64,000 bases of DNA from Nakamurella multipartita DSM 44233 (GTDB lineage: Bacteria > Actinomycetota > Actinomycetes > Mycobacteriales > Nakamurellaceae). A program made the position numbers and the translations under genes. Shown here one piece after another: positions 38,901 through 48,213 of the stretch. Each line of letters opens with the position of its first letter. Positions within the stretch are counted from its first letter, which is position 1. A model generated the notes under the pieces. It was given only the letters and a program-made list of their open reading frames with translations, was not told the DNA's origin and searched no databases. The stretch is from assembly GCF_000024365.1 (NCBI RefSeq), contig NC_013235.1:1426001-1490000 (forward strand). The letters are read 5' to 3'.

Positions 38901-39115
38901 AGCTATGTCTGGGTCCGCGGTGCCGGTTCATTGATGTGCAGGTGACCAACTTCCCGCCCAACACCTCGGTGACCTGCGAGCTCTTCAACTCTTCGGCCAC
39001 GCCGAAACAGACCGACGGTAACGGGCAGGCCTATTTCGACTGGGGCTGGTACAGCGGCACTCCCGAACAGGGACAGGCGACCTGTCGAGCCGGCAACGTC
39101 ACGGCCAGCGGCTAG
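35957..39115 (+). CDS. Giant Ig/FN3 surface protein, C-terminal half after internal stop
   Basis: In-frame continuation of the upstream gene; the first possible start is GTG 35957, without a good ribosome site or a signal peptide. It contains Ig-like repeats and then at least three fibronectin type III domains (~500-840: A-P-T-A-V-V-A, P-D-T-P-A-A-P-T-A-T-W, A-P-G-R-P-D-L-V). A Cys-containing C-terminal module ends at 39115. Alone it would stay in the cytoplasm, so it is either a pseudogene half, made by readthrough, or part of an intact gene if the TAA is a sequencing error. Confidence 0.7.
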   Translation: MVAPPSVAEPPVAPDLSVVVRPGRTVGVDALGAATDPGGNTPFAFADPALVVPDGIAAEIGDGAVVVTAPGTEGTFPIKYTVRNSKGLAASGILTVTVSATAPLAPPTAKDVFVDAAALAADGASASVDVTGAVTNRSGLVADLTVSAGAVGSSGASGSGVAVDGRTVTVPVTDRRQVLAYTVSNLDADTARAFIVVPARNELIPPVAQQNQEQPQPAAPPQARGDVEPFTITAGQSATVPVRDYVAVDAGRSAVVPAGAAMNASQGTVQRVDDASLQYSVPESAGGPAVINVQVSDGTGDPVFIPIPVQIIPVVIPPPTFTGATLNVEKGTSATQDLAGLVGTANADQAAALQFSGPGGLTNGLSGSLDGSVLTVTADPSAARGTTSTATITVTDGTNTVTGSIAVNVVGSTAALPGVAANRQVEASAGAPVTVDVLAGAYNPFPETPLSIVTATASNGVGVQIAGGSLTVTPPAGVLDQFTVSFTVADATGDADRQVQGTLTVIPLAKPEAPTAVVATSLGKPDSVDVAWRAPALTRPAISSFTVYFNGGSTSCSGDAGHCEVGPLTPGKDYTFEVSATNSEGEGPRSAPSASITPDVEPDTPAAPTATWAAPGSITVTWRPPANRGSAIVSYLLTTNTGEQRTVAAGSTSTTLTGLDPTVQVNVTVSATNSTGKTSQTSAPSNSLYPSDTTRAPGRPDLVAGVDAGGTRTITATWAAAEPRGDPAESYLVTVNGSTATVTAPKTSYVITNVRDGQQYTVSVVARNHVGDSAASGSASLTTTPDVANVTGASATRPNEVDVTVRASTSAGGQVTQFRVFADGQQVGSGGGPTITVPASRGRHTYSAFACVDNSCSGEAGATASATAFDPVGNASAGQTDSSQTAVRFNWSPPADNGRGPMQVRYQIDGGGWSGWGGADTGVWGNGCAQSHTISVQGRDAGGLEGPVSSASGRSQDCPKPTVTRIERGDATGHIGGSPNSELCLGPRCRFIDVQVTNFPPNTSVTCELFNSSATPKQTDGNGQAYFDWGWYSGTPEQGQATCRAGNVTASG

Positions 39116-39153
39116 CTCGGACCACTAATGAGACAGACTGCAGGAGAACAGCA

Positions 39154-40128
39154 ATGAGCATGACCCCGGAACACGCGTCCTGGTTCGCCGAGACCTTCGG
39201 CAAGCTGGTGGCCAACGTCGGCCTGGCCGTGCGCGGCAAGCCCCGGCCGATCGGCCTGGCCGTGACCTGCCTGCTGTCCGAGGGTCACCTGCTGCTGGAG
39301 GACTACCCGGGCACCGGGAAGACCTCGCTGGCCCGGGCACTGGCGGACACGGTGCAGGGCACCAGCTCCCGGATCCAGTTCACCCCGGACCTGCTGCCCA
39401 GCGACGTCACCGGGGTGACGATCTACGACCAGGCGACCAAGCGCTTCGAGTTCCACAAGGGCCCGATCTTCTCCTCGATCGTGCTGGCCGACGAGATCAA
39501 CCGGGCCTCGCCCAAGACCCAGTCGGCGCTGCTGGAGGTGATGGAGGAGGCCAAGGTCACCGTCGACGGCGTCTCCCACTCGGTCGGCAACCCGTTCATG
39601 GTGATCGCCACCCAGAACCCGATCGAGCACGCCGGCACCTACCGGTTGCCCGAGGCGCAACTGGACCGGTTCCTGATCAAGACCTCGCTGGGCTACCCGG
39701 ACCACGCGGCGACGGTGGAGATCCTGGCCGCCGCGCACACCCGCAGCCACCAGCCGCAGATCACCCCGCTGATCACCCCGACCGCGGTGGTCGACATGGT
39801 CGAGCTGGCCGCCACCGTGCACGTCGACCCGTCGGTGCTGGACTACGTCGCCCAGATCGCCGAGCAGACCCGCACCTCGCCCCTGACCAGCCTGGGCGTG
39901 TCGGTCCGCGGCTGCCTGGCGTTGCTGCGGGCCAGCCGGACCTGGGCGGCGGCCCACGGGCGGCACTTCGTCACCCCCGACGACGTGAAGGCGTTGGCCG
40001 AACCCGTGCTGGCGCACCGGATCCTGCTCGACGCGGAGGCCGAGTTCGCCGGCAGCACGGTGGCCGACGTGCTCGGCCAGATCCTGGCCGACATCGCCCC
40101 GCCGGAGCGGCGGGGCGTGTCCTCGTGA
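39154..40128 (+). CDS. MoxR-family AAA+ ATPase
   Basis: 324 aa from ATG 39154 (CAGGAG 8 nt upstream). Walker A is Y-P-G-T-G-K-T-S (~52-59) and Walker B is L-A-D-E-I-N-R-A-S (~112-120), with the MoxR-type P-K-T-Q-S-A-L-L-E-V-M-E-E segment and sensor residues A-T-Q-N-P. MoxR ATPases act as chaperones for VWA/DUF58 proteins, and a DUF58 gene follows with a 4-bp overlap. Confidence 0.93.
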   Translation: MSMTPEHASWFAETFGKLVANVGLAVRGKPRPIGLAVTCLLSEGHLLLEDYPGTGKTSLARALADTVQGTSSRIQFTPDLLPSDVTGVTIYDQATKRFEFHKGPIFSSIVLADEINRASPKTQSALLEVMEEAKVTVDGVSHSVGNPFMVIATQNPIEHAGTYRLPEAQLDRFLIKTSLGYPDHAATVEILAAAHTRSHQPQITPLITPTAVVDMVELAATVHVDPSVLDYVAQIAEQTRTSPLTSLGVSVRGCLALLRASRTWAAAHGRHFVTPDDVKALAEPVLAHRILLDAEAEFAGSTVADVLGQILADIAPPERRGVSS

Positions 40129-41309
40129 CCCTGCGCCAGGCCCGCGGGATCATCACCCCGCTGGGCTGGTCGGTGCTGGGCGCCGCCGTGGCGTTGTTCC
40201 TGCTGGCCTTCGGCGGCGGGTGGGTCGAATGCGCGATCGCCGGGTCGGCATTGCTGGCCGCGTTGCTGGCGGCCCTGCTGTTCTCGATCGGGCGGGCCCG
40301 GTACCGGGTCGAGATCGACCTGCGCACCCGGCGGGTCGTCGTCGGCGAGCCGGCGTCCGGCCGGATCGTGGTGACCAGCACCGCCTCTCGGGCGCTGCTG
40401 CCGTCCCGAATGGAGCTGCCGGTCGGTGACGGCGTGGGGCGCCTGGCCATCCCGGCCCTGCGCCCGGCCGAGCAGCACGAGGACCTGTTCGTGGTGCCCA
40501 CCCAGCGTCGGGCCGTCATCGCGGTGGGACCGGCCCGCTCGGTCCGTGGCGACGCGTTCGGCCTGGTCCGCCGGGAGGTGCGCTGGACCGACCCGCAGCT
40601 GCTGTACGTGCACCCGCGGACGACGTCGTTGTCCGGGGCGGTGGCCGGGTTCTTCAAGGACCTGGAGGGCCAGCCCACCGACGACCTGTCCAACGACGAC
40701 GTGTCCTTCCATGCGCTGCGCGGATACGTCCCCGGCGACGACCGCCGCTACATCCACTGGCGGACCTCGGCCCGGTCCGGCGCGCTGATGGTGCGCCAGT
40801 TCGAAGAGACCCGCCGCTCGCACATCGCGGTGGCACTGTCCACCGACGCCGCCGAGTACGCCGACCCGGACGAGTTCGAGCTGGCGGTGGAGGCCGGTGC
40901 ATCCGTCGTCGTGCAGGCGGCCAAGGAGAGCCGGGAGCTCACGGTCGTCGCCGGCGGCACCCCGGTGCCGGCCGGCCCCGCGCGGCGCACCCTGGACCGG
41001 CTGGCCGGCGTCCAGATCGACGACCGGCCGGCTCGCACGGCCGACCTGGAGGTCGGCATCGTGGCCACCGCCCGCCGGGTCGCCGAGCTGACCCCGGACG
41101 TCTCCATCGTGTTCCTGCTCTGCGGATCCACCCCCACCCCGGCGCAGATCCGGCAGGCCGGGGCGGCGCTGCCGGTGGGCGTGCGGGTGATCGCGGTCCG
41201 CGCGGTCCCGGGCGTGGCGCCGTCGGTGCGCCGGATCTCCGGTCTCACCGTCGTCACGGTCGGCGCCCTGGACAAGCTGCCGGTCACCCTGCGCAAGGCC
41301 CGCGGATGA
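40125..41309 (+). CDS. DUF58-domain membrane protein
   Basis: 394 aa from GTG 40125. Two transmembrane helices (~12-55) precede a beta-rich segment and the DUF58 core G-D-D-R-R-Y-I-H-W-R-T-S-A-R-S-G (~204-219). The C-terminal part looks VWA-like. It is the standard partner of MoxR and transglutaminase-like membrane proteins in the MoxR-DUF58-TgpA arrangement seen here. Confidence 0.9.
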   Translation: MTLRQARGIITPLGWSVLGAAVALFLLAFGGGWVECAIAGSALLAALLAALLFSIGRARYRVEIDLRTRRVVVGEPASGRIVVTSTASRALLPSRMELPVGDGVGRLAIPALRPAEQHEDLFVVPTQRRAVIAVGPARSVRGDAFGLVRREVRWTDPQLLYVHPRTTSLSGAVAGFFKDLEGQPTDDLSNDDVSFHALRGYVPGDDRRYIHWRTSARSGALMVRQFEETRRSHIAVALSTDAAEYADPDEFELAVEAGASVVVQAAKESRELTVVAGGTPVPAGPARRTLDRLAGVQIDDRPARTADLEVGIVATARRVAELTPDVSIVFLLCGSTPTPAQIRQAGAALPVGVRVIAVRAVPGVAPSVRRISGLTVVTVGALDKLPVTLRKARG

Positions 41310-43594
41310 GGGCGGCGACCCGCCCGCTGGCCGCGGCCACCGTCGACGCCGTGGTGATCGCCGTCCTGGTCGTGCTGGCCGCTGCCGCCTTCGGCGGCGC
41401 CTACGGCGGAACCCGGTGGTGGGTGGCCGCTGCCGGTGGTGCGCTGGTCGGCGCCGGGGTCGCGGTGCTGGCCGCCCGGCGGCGCTGGCCGTGGTGGGGC
41501 ACCGGGCTGGCCGTTGCCGCCGGGTACCTGCTGTTCGGGGCCGCGTTGGCGGTTCCGGCCAGCGCGATCGGCGGGGTGCTGCCGGGCATCGAGTCGTTGC
41601 GGCTGCTCACCGTCGGCGTGGTCAGCTCCTGGCGGCAGCTGCTGACGGTTGCGGTGCCGGTCGGCACCTCCGGGGCGCTGATGATCCCGGTGTACCTGAC
41701 CGCGCTGGTCACCGCGGCGGTCGGGACGAGTATCGCGGTGCGGGCCCGGACCGCCCGCCGGGCCTGGTGGGCCCTGGTCGCACCGCTGACCATGCTGGTG
41801 GTGGCCGCCCTGTTCGGAGCGAGCTCGCCGTGGCTGCCGCTACTGGCCGGGCTGGGGGTAGCCCTGGGCGGCCTGGCCTGGGCGTCCTGGCGCGGCCGGA
41901 GCGCCGGCGGTGGACTCGACCTGCGCCGTCCGGTGTCCGCGCTGGTGGTGTTGGCCGCCGCGGTGGTCGCCGGGTTCGTCCTGGGACCGCAGGCCGACGT
42001 GGGCCCGCGGTTCGCGCTGCGCGAGGTGGTGCAGCCCCCGTTCGACCCGCAGCAGTACCCGAGCCCGCTGGCCGGGTTCCGCAAGTACTTCAAGGACCAG
42101 CGTGACGCCGACCTGTTCACCATCACCGGGTTGCCCGCGGGCGCCCGGGTCCGGGTCGCCGCGATGGACGACTACGACGGCGTCGCCTACGCCACCTCCA
42201 GTGCGCTCGATCCGTTCCGCAAGGTCGGCGACGAGATCTCCGGTCAGCCGCCGTCGTCCGCGGCCCGGGCGGCGACGGTCCAGGTGAGCATCGAGGACTA
42301 CCGGGGGGTGTTCCTGCCGTTGGGCGGCAGCCTGACCTCATTGCAGTTCGACCCGGACGGGGCCCGGTCGGCCACCCTGCAGGACGCGTTCCGATACTCG
42401 CCGGGCAACGCCACCGGTGTCGTCGTGGGCGGGCTGGCCGCCGCGGACGGGTACCGCGCGCAGGTGCTGACCACTCCGATGGCCGATCAGCTGGACCTGA
42501 GCTCGACGCCGATCGAGCCGGTCACGCTGCCGTCCCCCGGCAAGATCAGCGACGACATCGTCGCGATGGCCGGCCGGCTCACCGAGAACGCGACCACGCC
42601 CCAGGAGAAGATCGCGGCCATCCGCAAGGGCCTGGCCGACCAGGGTTTCCTCTCGCACGGCACCCAGGGCGAGGAGCCGTCGGCCTCCGGGCACGGCCTG
42701 GACCGGCTGTCCGCGCTGGTCGGTGACCAGGTGATGGTCGGTGACCAGGAACAGTTCGCCCCGACGATGGCCCTGATGCTGCGCGCCCAGGGCATCCCCG
42801 CCCGGGTGGTGATGGGATTCGCGCCGCCGACCGACGATCAGGGCAGCCCGGTGCTCGCGGACGGCCAGACCTGGACGGTCCGCGGCGGCGACGCCACCGC
42901 CTGGGTCGAGGTGCCGTTCCAGGGCGTCGGCTGGGTGGCCTTCGACCCCACCCCCGACGATCAGCGGATCGAGCAGCAACCCGACCCCGAACCCGAGGTC
43001 GCCCCGCGGGCCCAGGTGCTGCAGCCGCCACCGCCCCCGCAGCCGCCGCAGGAGATCACCACGGACGAGGTCAACCGCAGCCAGAACGATCAGAACGACC
43101 AGGACAACCAGAACGACGACGCCTCGGACTCCGGTGCGGTGGTCCGCACCATCCTGCTGGTCACCGCCTGGGTGGGCAGTGCGTTGCTGGTGATCGGTGG
43201 CCCGATCGCGCTGATCCTCTGGCTCAAGGCCCGGCGGCGTCGGCGGCGGCAGGAGGCGGCCGTCGTCGCCGACCGGTTCGCCGGTGGCTGGGATCAGATC
43301 GTCGACGTGGCCACCGATCTCGGCTACGGGGCGGCGTCCGGGCGCACCCGCACGGAGACGGCGGCCGACCTGGATGCCACCTTCGGTGGGTCCACCGTGC
43401 TGTTGGCCCGGCGCGCGGACGCCCGGGTGTTCGGACCGGAGGAGCTCGATGACGGGCAGGCACGGCAGTTCTGGGCCGATGTGGACGCCGCGGTGCTCGG
43501 CCTGAGCAGCGGCCGCAGCCGGTGGCGGCGGCTGCGGGCGGCGCTGTCGCTGCGTTCGCTGCGCCGGTCGGGCCGGACCGGGGGCCGGCGATGA
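41306..43594 (+). CDS. Transglutaminase-like (TgpA-type) membrane protein lacking catalytic Cys and His
   Basis: 762 aa. About seven transmembrane helices lie in the first ~220 residues, then an external transglutaminase-core domain (~400-560), a Gln/Asn-rich linker, another helix (~615-640) and a cytoplasmic tail. The core aligns well, but the Cys of the usual C-E-Q/H-F-A motif is Gln481 (G-D-Q-E-Q-F-A) and the His of H-A-W-V-E-V is Thr531 (D-A-T-A-W-V-E-V). Only the Asp (F-D-P-T, Asp547) remains. It is therefore a probable pseudoenzyme with a binding role. It is coupled by ATGA overlaps to DUF58 and the EssC-like gene. Confidence 0.87.
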   Translation: MRAATRPLAAATVDAVVIAVLVVLAAAAFGGAYGGTRWWVAAAGGALVGAGVAVLAARRRWPWWGTGLAVAAGYLLFGAALAVPASAIGGVLPGIESLRLLTVGVVSSWRQLLTVAVPVGTSGALMIPVYLTALVTAAVGTSIAVRARTARRAWWALVAPLTMLVVAALFGASSPWLPLLAGLGVALGGLAWASWRGRSAGGGLDLRRPVSALVVLAAAVVAGFVLGPQADVGPRFALREVVQPPFDPQQYPSPLAGFRKYFKDQRDADLFTITGLPAGARVRVAAMDDYDGVAYATSSALDPFRKVGDEISGQPPSSAARAATVQVSIEDYRGVFLPLGGSLTSLQFDPDGARSATLQDAFRYSPGNATGVVVGGLAAADGYRAQVLTTPMADQLDLSSTPIEPVTLPSPGKISDDIVAMAGRLTENATTPQEKIAAIRKGLADQGFLSHGTQGEEPSASGHGLDRLSALVGDQVMVGDQEQFAPTMALMLRAQGIPARVVMGFAPPTDDQGSPVLADGQTWTVRGGDATAWVEVPFQGVGWVAFDPTPDDQRIEQQPDPEPEVAPRAQVLQPPPPPQPPQEITTDEVNRSQNDQNDQDNQNDDASDSGAVVRTILLVTAWVGSALLVIGGPIALILWLKARRRRRRQEAAVVADRFAGGWDQIVDVATDLGYGAASGRTRTETAADLDATFGGSTVLLARRADARVFGPEELDDGQARQFWADVDAAVLGLSSGRSRWRRLRAALSLRSLRRSGRTGGRR

Positions 43595-46500
43595 GACTGA
43601 AGTTCTCGCTCGCCCGCAGCGGCCGGCCGGCCGTCGATCTGGCCGCCACCGTGGATGCCACGGTCACCGTCGGCGATCTGGCCGCGGCCCTGGACCGGTG
43701 CGACCCGGACCGGGAGTTCCGCCGGGACGCCGGTGCCCCCGGGGTCAGCGCGGCCGGGGATCCGGTGAGCGGTTCCCGGTTGAGTCTGCGGGTGCACTCG
43801 GGGACCAGTACCTCGGGCCAGAGCACCGTGCTGGCCGCCGATCTGCCGCTGTCGGTCAGCGGTCTGCGCTCGGGATCGCTGGTCTCGCTGACCTCGGTGA
43901 GCGAGCGGTTCACCGGGCCACGGGGTGAGCGGGGCGCGGCGGCGGCCACCCTGACCGTGCTGTCCGGGCCGGATGCCGGGCAGGAGTTCCCCCTGGCCGA
44001 AGGCACCAGCGTGATCGGCCGCGACGCCGGCTGCCAGGTGCGGCTGACCGACCCCCTGGTGTCCAAACGGCACGCCCGGATCACCATCACCGACGTGGCC
44101 GAGGTGGTCGACACCGCCTCGGCCAACGGGTTGATCATCGGCGGCGCGCAGGTCCCGCGGGCGGTGGTCCGGCCGCAGGACCGGTTGATCCTGGGCGAGA
44201 CGGCGATCGCCATCACGGTGCACCGCAGTGTCGCCGCGGCCCTGGCCCAGACCACAGACGTCGACTTCAACCGCTCGCCCCGGCTCGACCCGACATTCCC
44301 CGGGGAGCGGTTCGTCGCCCCCGATCCGCCGGAGAAGCCGCACTGGCAGCGGTTCCCGCTGATCGCGATGATCGCCCCGCTGGTGATGGGGGTCGTGCTG
44401 TTCGTCTTCACCCGCAGTGCCCTGTCCATCCTGTTCATCGGGCTGTCCCCGCTGTTCATGATCGGCACCTGGATCGACAACCGGATCCAGAACCGGCGTC
44501 TGGTGCGCGACGGGGACCGGGAGTTCGCGCAGGCGGTGCAGCAGCTCCGGCAGGAGATCGCGCAGGCGCTGGCCCGGGAGCGAGTCGGGAGGCTGGCCGA
44601 ATGCCCGTCCACGGCCGAGGTGGTGGATGCCATGCGCCGGCAGACCCCGCTGCTGTGGACCCGCCGTCGCGAGCACGAGCGGATGCTGACCGTCCGCCTG
44701 GGGGTGGGCACCCAACCCAGCCGGCACGAGATCGAACTGCCGCCGCGCAACCGGACCCAGGCCCGGCACTGGCTGGCGCTGGCCGCGGTCCGGGACGATG
44801 CCGCGCTCGTGCCGGGAGTGCCGGTGGTCGGCGACCTGCGCGAGTCCGGGTCCATCGGGGTGGCCGGATCCCGTCCGGCCGCGGCCGGCGTCGCTCGCGG
44901 CCTCGTCGCCCAACTCGCCGGGCTGCACTCGCCGGCCGATCTGACCCTGGTCGCGTTCGCCTCGGCCGACACCACGGCCGACTGGGAATGGCTCAAGTGG
45001 TTGCCGCATCACGGGTCCGCGTTCTCGCCGGTGTCCGGCCCGCACCTGGCCGGCGAGGCCGCCGCCGGGCTGCGGTTGGTCGCCGAGCTGGAGGAGGTGA
45101 TCATCCGCCGCACCGGTGACGGCTCGGCCGGCGCGGGCGAGCCGACCTGGCCGGCGGTCGTGGCGATCGTCGACGATGCGGCCCCGGTCGAGCGGGCCCG
45201 GCTGGTCGGGCTGGCCGAGATCGGCCCGGCCGCCGGGGTGCACGTGCTCTGGGTGGCCGGCAGCCAGGAGCGACTCCCCTCCGCCTGCCGGACCTTCCTG
45301 GCCGTCGACGACGGGACCGGTTCGGTCGTCGCCGGTTTCGTCCGGCTGGGCGCGGCGGTCGCCCCGGTGGTCTGCGAGACGCTGGACGGTGCGGCGGCCG
45401 CATCGGCGTCCCGGGCGTTGGCCCCGGTAAGTGATGCCGGGGTGCGCGTCGAGGACGATTCCGATCTGCCCCGCTCCCTCGCCCTGCTCTCCCTGATCGG
45501 GCCTGAGCTGGCCGCCGAACCCGGTGCGGTGCTGGAACGGTGGCAGGAATCCGAATCGATCGTCCGGCGCGGTCCCGGCACCCCGCTGCGGCGCCGCAAC
45601 CTCACCCTGCGGGCCGTCGTCGGGCAGGCAGCCGGCGACCCGCTCACCCTGGATCTGCGGGCGCAGGGGCCGCACGCCCTGGTCGGCGGCACCACCGGTG
45701 CGGGCAAGAGCGAGTTCCTGCAGTCCTGGGTGCTGGGCCTGGCCGCCGGCTACAGCCCGGACACCCTGACCTTCCTGTTCGTGGACTACAAGGGCGGGGC
45801 CGCGTTCGCCGAGTGCATCAACCTGCCGCACAGCGTTGGCCTGGTCACCGACCTGTCCCCGCACCTGGTGCGCCGGGCACTGACCTCGCTGAACGCCGAA
45901 TTGCGGTACCGCGAACACATTCTCAACGCCAAGAAGGCCAAGGACCTGCTGGAGCTGCAGCGGCGCGGTGATCCGGAGGCGCCGCCCAGCCTGGTGATCG
46001 TGGTCGACGAGTTCGCCGCGCTGGTGCAGGAGGTGCCGGCGTTCGTCGACGGCATGGTCAACATCGCCCAGCGCGGGCGGTCCCTGGGTCTGCACCTGAT
46101 CCTGGCCACCCAACGGCCGGCCGGGGTCATCAAGGACAACCTGCGGGCCAACACCAACTTGCGGGTCGCGCTGCGCATGGCCGACGAGGCCGACTCCGTC
46201 GACGTGCTGGGATCGCCGCTGGCGGCGGACTTCTCACCGGACATCCCCGGGCGCGGCGCGGCCAAGACCGGGCCGGGGCGGATCACCGGGTTCCAGACCG
46301 GATACGTGGGCGGCTGGACCGGGCAGGGCCCGGAGCGGGCTCAGTTGGAGCTGCACGAGTTGACCTTCGGCGCCGGCCGGGCCTGGGAGGAGCCGGCGCC
46401 CGCGGGCGCGGCGGCCGCCACCGACCTGGGGCCGACCGACATTGCCCGGCTGGTCACCAGCATGTCCGAGGCGGCCCGGCGAGCCCAGCTGCCGGCCCCG

Positions 46501-48057
46501 CGCCGGCCCTGGCTGCCCGAACTGGCCGCGACCTACGACCTGCAGTTCCTGCGCCAGCGCAGCGACCACGAGCTGACCCTGGGCGTGCTGGACGACCCGG
46601 AACGGCAGGAGCAGCGCACCGTCGCCTTCCATCCGGACCTGGACGGCAATCTCGCCGTCTACGGCACCGGCGGCGCCGGCAAGTCGACGCTGCTGCGCAC
46701 CGTCGCCATCGCGGCCGGCATCACCCCACGGTCCGGGCCCTGCCAGGTCTACGGGCTGGACTTCGGGGCCGCCGGGTTGCGGATGCTCGAGGTGCTCCCG
46801 CATGTCGGCTCGATCATCTCCGGGGACGACGGTGAGCGGGTCGTCCGGCTGATCGGCTACCTGCGGGAGCTGGTCGAGGAACGGGCCGTCCGGTTCGCCG
46901 CGGCCCGGGCCGGCTCGATCACCGAGTACCGGCAGCTCACCGGCCAGCACGACGAGGCCCGCGTGCTCGTGCTGCTCGACGGGCTGGCCGCCTTCCGGGC
47001 CGAGTACGAGTTCGCCGGCCGGCAGAACCATTTCACCGCGTTCACCCAGATCGCGGCGGACGGACGGCAGGTCGGCGTGCACCTCGTGGTCAGCGCGGAC
47101 CGCCCGGCCACGGTGCCGTCCGCGCTGGGGTCGACGATCCAACGCCGGGTGGTGCTGCGGCTGGCGGACGAGGCCGACTACCTGATGCTGGACACCGGCA
47201 CCGACGTGCTCGACGCGTCCTCGCCGCCCGGACGGGGCGTGCTGGACGGCAACGACCTGCAGGTGGCCGTGTTCGGGGGCGCCGCCAATGTCGCCGCCCA
47301 GGCCAAGGCGATCGACCAGCTCGCCCTCACCCTGCGGGCCCGGGGGGCGGTGACCGCCCCGCCGATCCGCCGGCTGCCCGAGACGGTCCGGGCCGCCGAA
47401 GTGGTCGCCGTCGGTGGCGCCGGGGCGCCGGAGGGCTCGCCGGCGGGGGAGCGGGTCATGATCGGCATGGCCGACGACACCCTGGGTCCGGTCTCGATCG
47501 AGGCCAGCGGCGTGTTCCTGCTCGCCGGGCCGCCGGGATCGGGCCGCACCACCTCGCTCGGCGCCCTGGCCGCCGCGGTCGCCCGGGTGCGCCCGACGGC
47601 GCAGCGGTACTACCTGGGCCACCGGCGTTCTCCGCTGCCCCGGCAGCTGCGGTGGACCGAGGTGGCCGACACCCCCGAGACGGTCGCTGACCTGGCCGCC
47701 GCGCTGGTCGGCCGGTTGCCGACCGCGGCGCCGGCCCTGGTGGTGATCGAAGGGCTGACCGATTTTCTGTCCAGCCCCGCGGAGATGTCGCTGCAGGAAC
47801 TGGTCAAGGTGATCAAGATCAGCGATCACCTGCTGCTCGCCGACTCGGAGACCTCGACGCTGTCGCAGTCCTGGCCCCTGGTGCAGGCGGTGCGGTCGGC
47901 GCGCCGCGGGTTCGCCCTGCAGCCGGACCAGGCCGAGGGTGACGCGATCTTCCGGACGAGTTTCCCGCGGATCAGCCGGGCCGAATTCCCGCCCGGTCGC
48001 GGCCTGCTGGTGGAAGGAGGCAAGACCCGCAAGGTGCAGATCGCGTTGCCCGACTGA
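43591..48057 (+). CDS. FHA-FtsK/SpoIIIE ATPase, EssC/EccC-like type VII secretion motor
   Basis: 1488 aa from ATG 43591 (overlap-defined). Order: a ubiquitin-like N-terminal region; an FHA domain (~127-205: V-I-G-R-D, S-K-R-H, S-A-N-G); two transmembrane helices (~252-292); then three FtsK-type ATPase modules. Module 1 has G-G-T-T-G-A-G-K-S-E (~697-706), V-D-Y-K-G-G-A-A-F and Walker B V-V-D-E-F. Module 2 has G-T-G-G-A-G-K-S-T (~1024). Module 3 has G-P-P-G-S-G-R-T-T with Arg in place of the usual Lys and may be inactive. The N-terminal FHA is the Firmicutes EssC style rather than mycobacterial EccC. It lies directly upstream of WXG100 genes. Confidence 0.93.
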   Translation: MRLKFSLARSGRPAVDLAATVDATVTVGDLAAALDRCDPDREFRRDAGAPGVSAAGDPVSGSRLSLRVHSGTSTSGQSTVLAADLPLSVSGLRSGSLVSLTSVSERFTGPRGERGAAAATLTVLSGPDAGQEFPLAEGTSVIGRDAGCQVRLTDPLVSKRHARITITDVAEVVDTASANGLIIGGAQVPRAVVRPQDRLILGETAIAITVHRSVAAALAQTTDVDFNRSPRLDPTFPGERFVAPDPPEKPHWQRFPLIAMIAPLVMGVVLFVFTRSALSILFIGLSPLFMIGTWIDNRIQNRRLVRDGDREFAQAVQQLRQEIAQALARERVGRLAECPSTAEVVDAMRRQTPLLWTRRREHERMLTVRLGVGTQPSRHEIELPPRNRTQARHWLALAAVRDDAALVPGVPVVGDLRESGSIGVAGSRPAAAGVARGLVAQLAGLHSPADLTLVAFASADTTADWEWLKWLPHHGSAFSPVSGPHLAGEAAAGLRLVAELEEVIIRRTGDGSAGAGEPTWPAVVAIVDDAAPVERARLVGLAEIGPAAGVHVLWVAGSQERLPSACRTFLAVDDGTGSVVAGFVRLGAAVAPVVCETLDGAAAASASRALAPVSDAGVRVEDDSDLPRSLALLSLIGPELAAEPGAVLERWQESESIVRRGPGTPLRRRNLTLRAVVGQAAGDPLTLDLRAQGPHALVGGTTGAGKSEFLQSWVLGLAAGYSPDTLTFLFVDYKGGAAFAECINLPHSVGLVTDLSPHLVRRALTSLNAELRYREHILNAKKAKDLLELQRRGDPEAPPSLVIVVDEFAALVQEVPAFVDGMVNIAQRGRSLGLHLILATQRPAGVIKDNLRANTNLRVALRMADEADSVDVLGSPLAADFSPDIPGRGAAKTGPGRITGFQTGYVGGWTGQGPERAQLELHELTFGAGRAWEEPAPAGAAAATDLGPTDIARLVTSMSEAARRAQLPAPRRPWLPELAATYDLQFLRQRSDHELTLGVLDDPERQEQRTVAFHPDLDGNLAVYGTGGAGKSTLLRTVAIAAGITPRSGPCQVYGLDFGAAGLRMLEVLPHVGSIISGDDGERVVRLIGYLRELVEERAVRFAAARAGSITEYRQLTGQHDEARVLVLLDGLAAFRAEYEFAGRQNHFTAFTQIAADGRQVGVHLVVSADRPATVPSALGSTIQRRVVLRLADEADYLMLDTGTDVLDASSPPGRGVLDGNDLQVAVFGGAANVAAQAKAIDQLALTLRARGAVTAPPIRRLPETVRAAEVVAVGGAGAPEGSPAGERVMIGMADDTLGPVSIEASGVFLLAGPPGSGRTTSLGALAAAVARVRPTAQRYYLGHRRSPLPRQLRWTEVADTPETVADLAAALVGRLPTAAPALVVIEGLTDFLSSPAEMSLQELVKVIKISDHLLLADSETSTLSQSWPLVQAVRSARRGFALQPDQAEGDAIFRTSFPRISRAEFPPGRGLLVEGGKTRKVQIALPD

Positions 48058-48091
48058 GTCACCGGCGCGATCGAACCGCCCGGGGTCGGGC

Positions 48092-48113
48092 CGATGGGGA
48101 GTCGTCCCCATCG
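48092..48113 (+). promoter_or_regulatory. Perfect intercistronic hairpin before the WXG100 gene
   Basis: 9-bp perfect stem CGATGGGGA/TCCCCATCG with a GTCG loop, in the 156-bp gap (48058-48213) between the ATPase and WXG100 genes, the longest gap inside the train. It has no T-tract. It may stabilise a processed WXG100 transcript, as abundant substrates need more product than the motor. The rest of the gap shows no gene. Confidence 0.5.
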
Positions 48114-48213
48114 ACCGGAACGACCCGACAGCACAGACTCGAACCCACGGCCGCGGGGAGCGGCCGGCCCACCAATCGCGGACCAGCGGTCCGCACGAAG
48201 GGGAGTGAACTCC

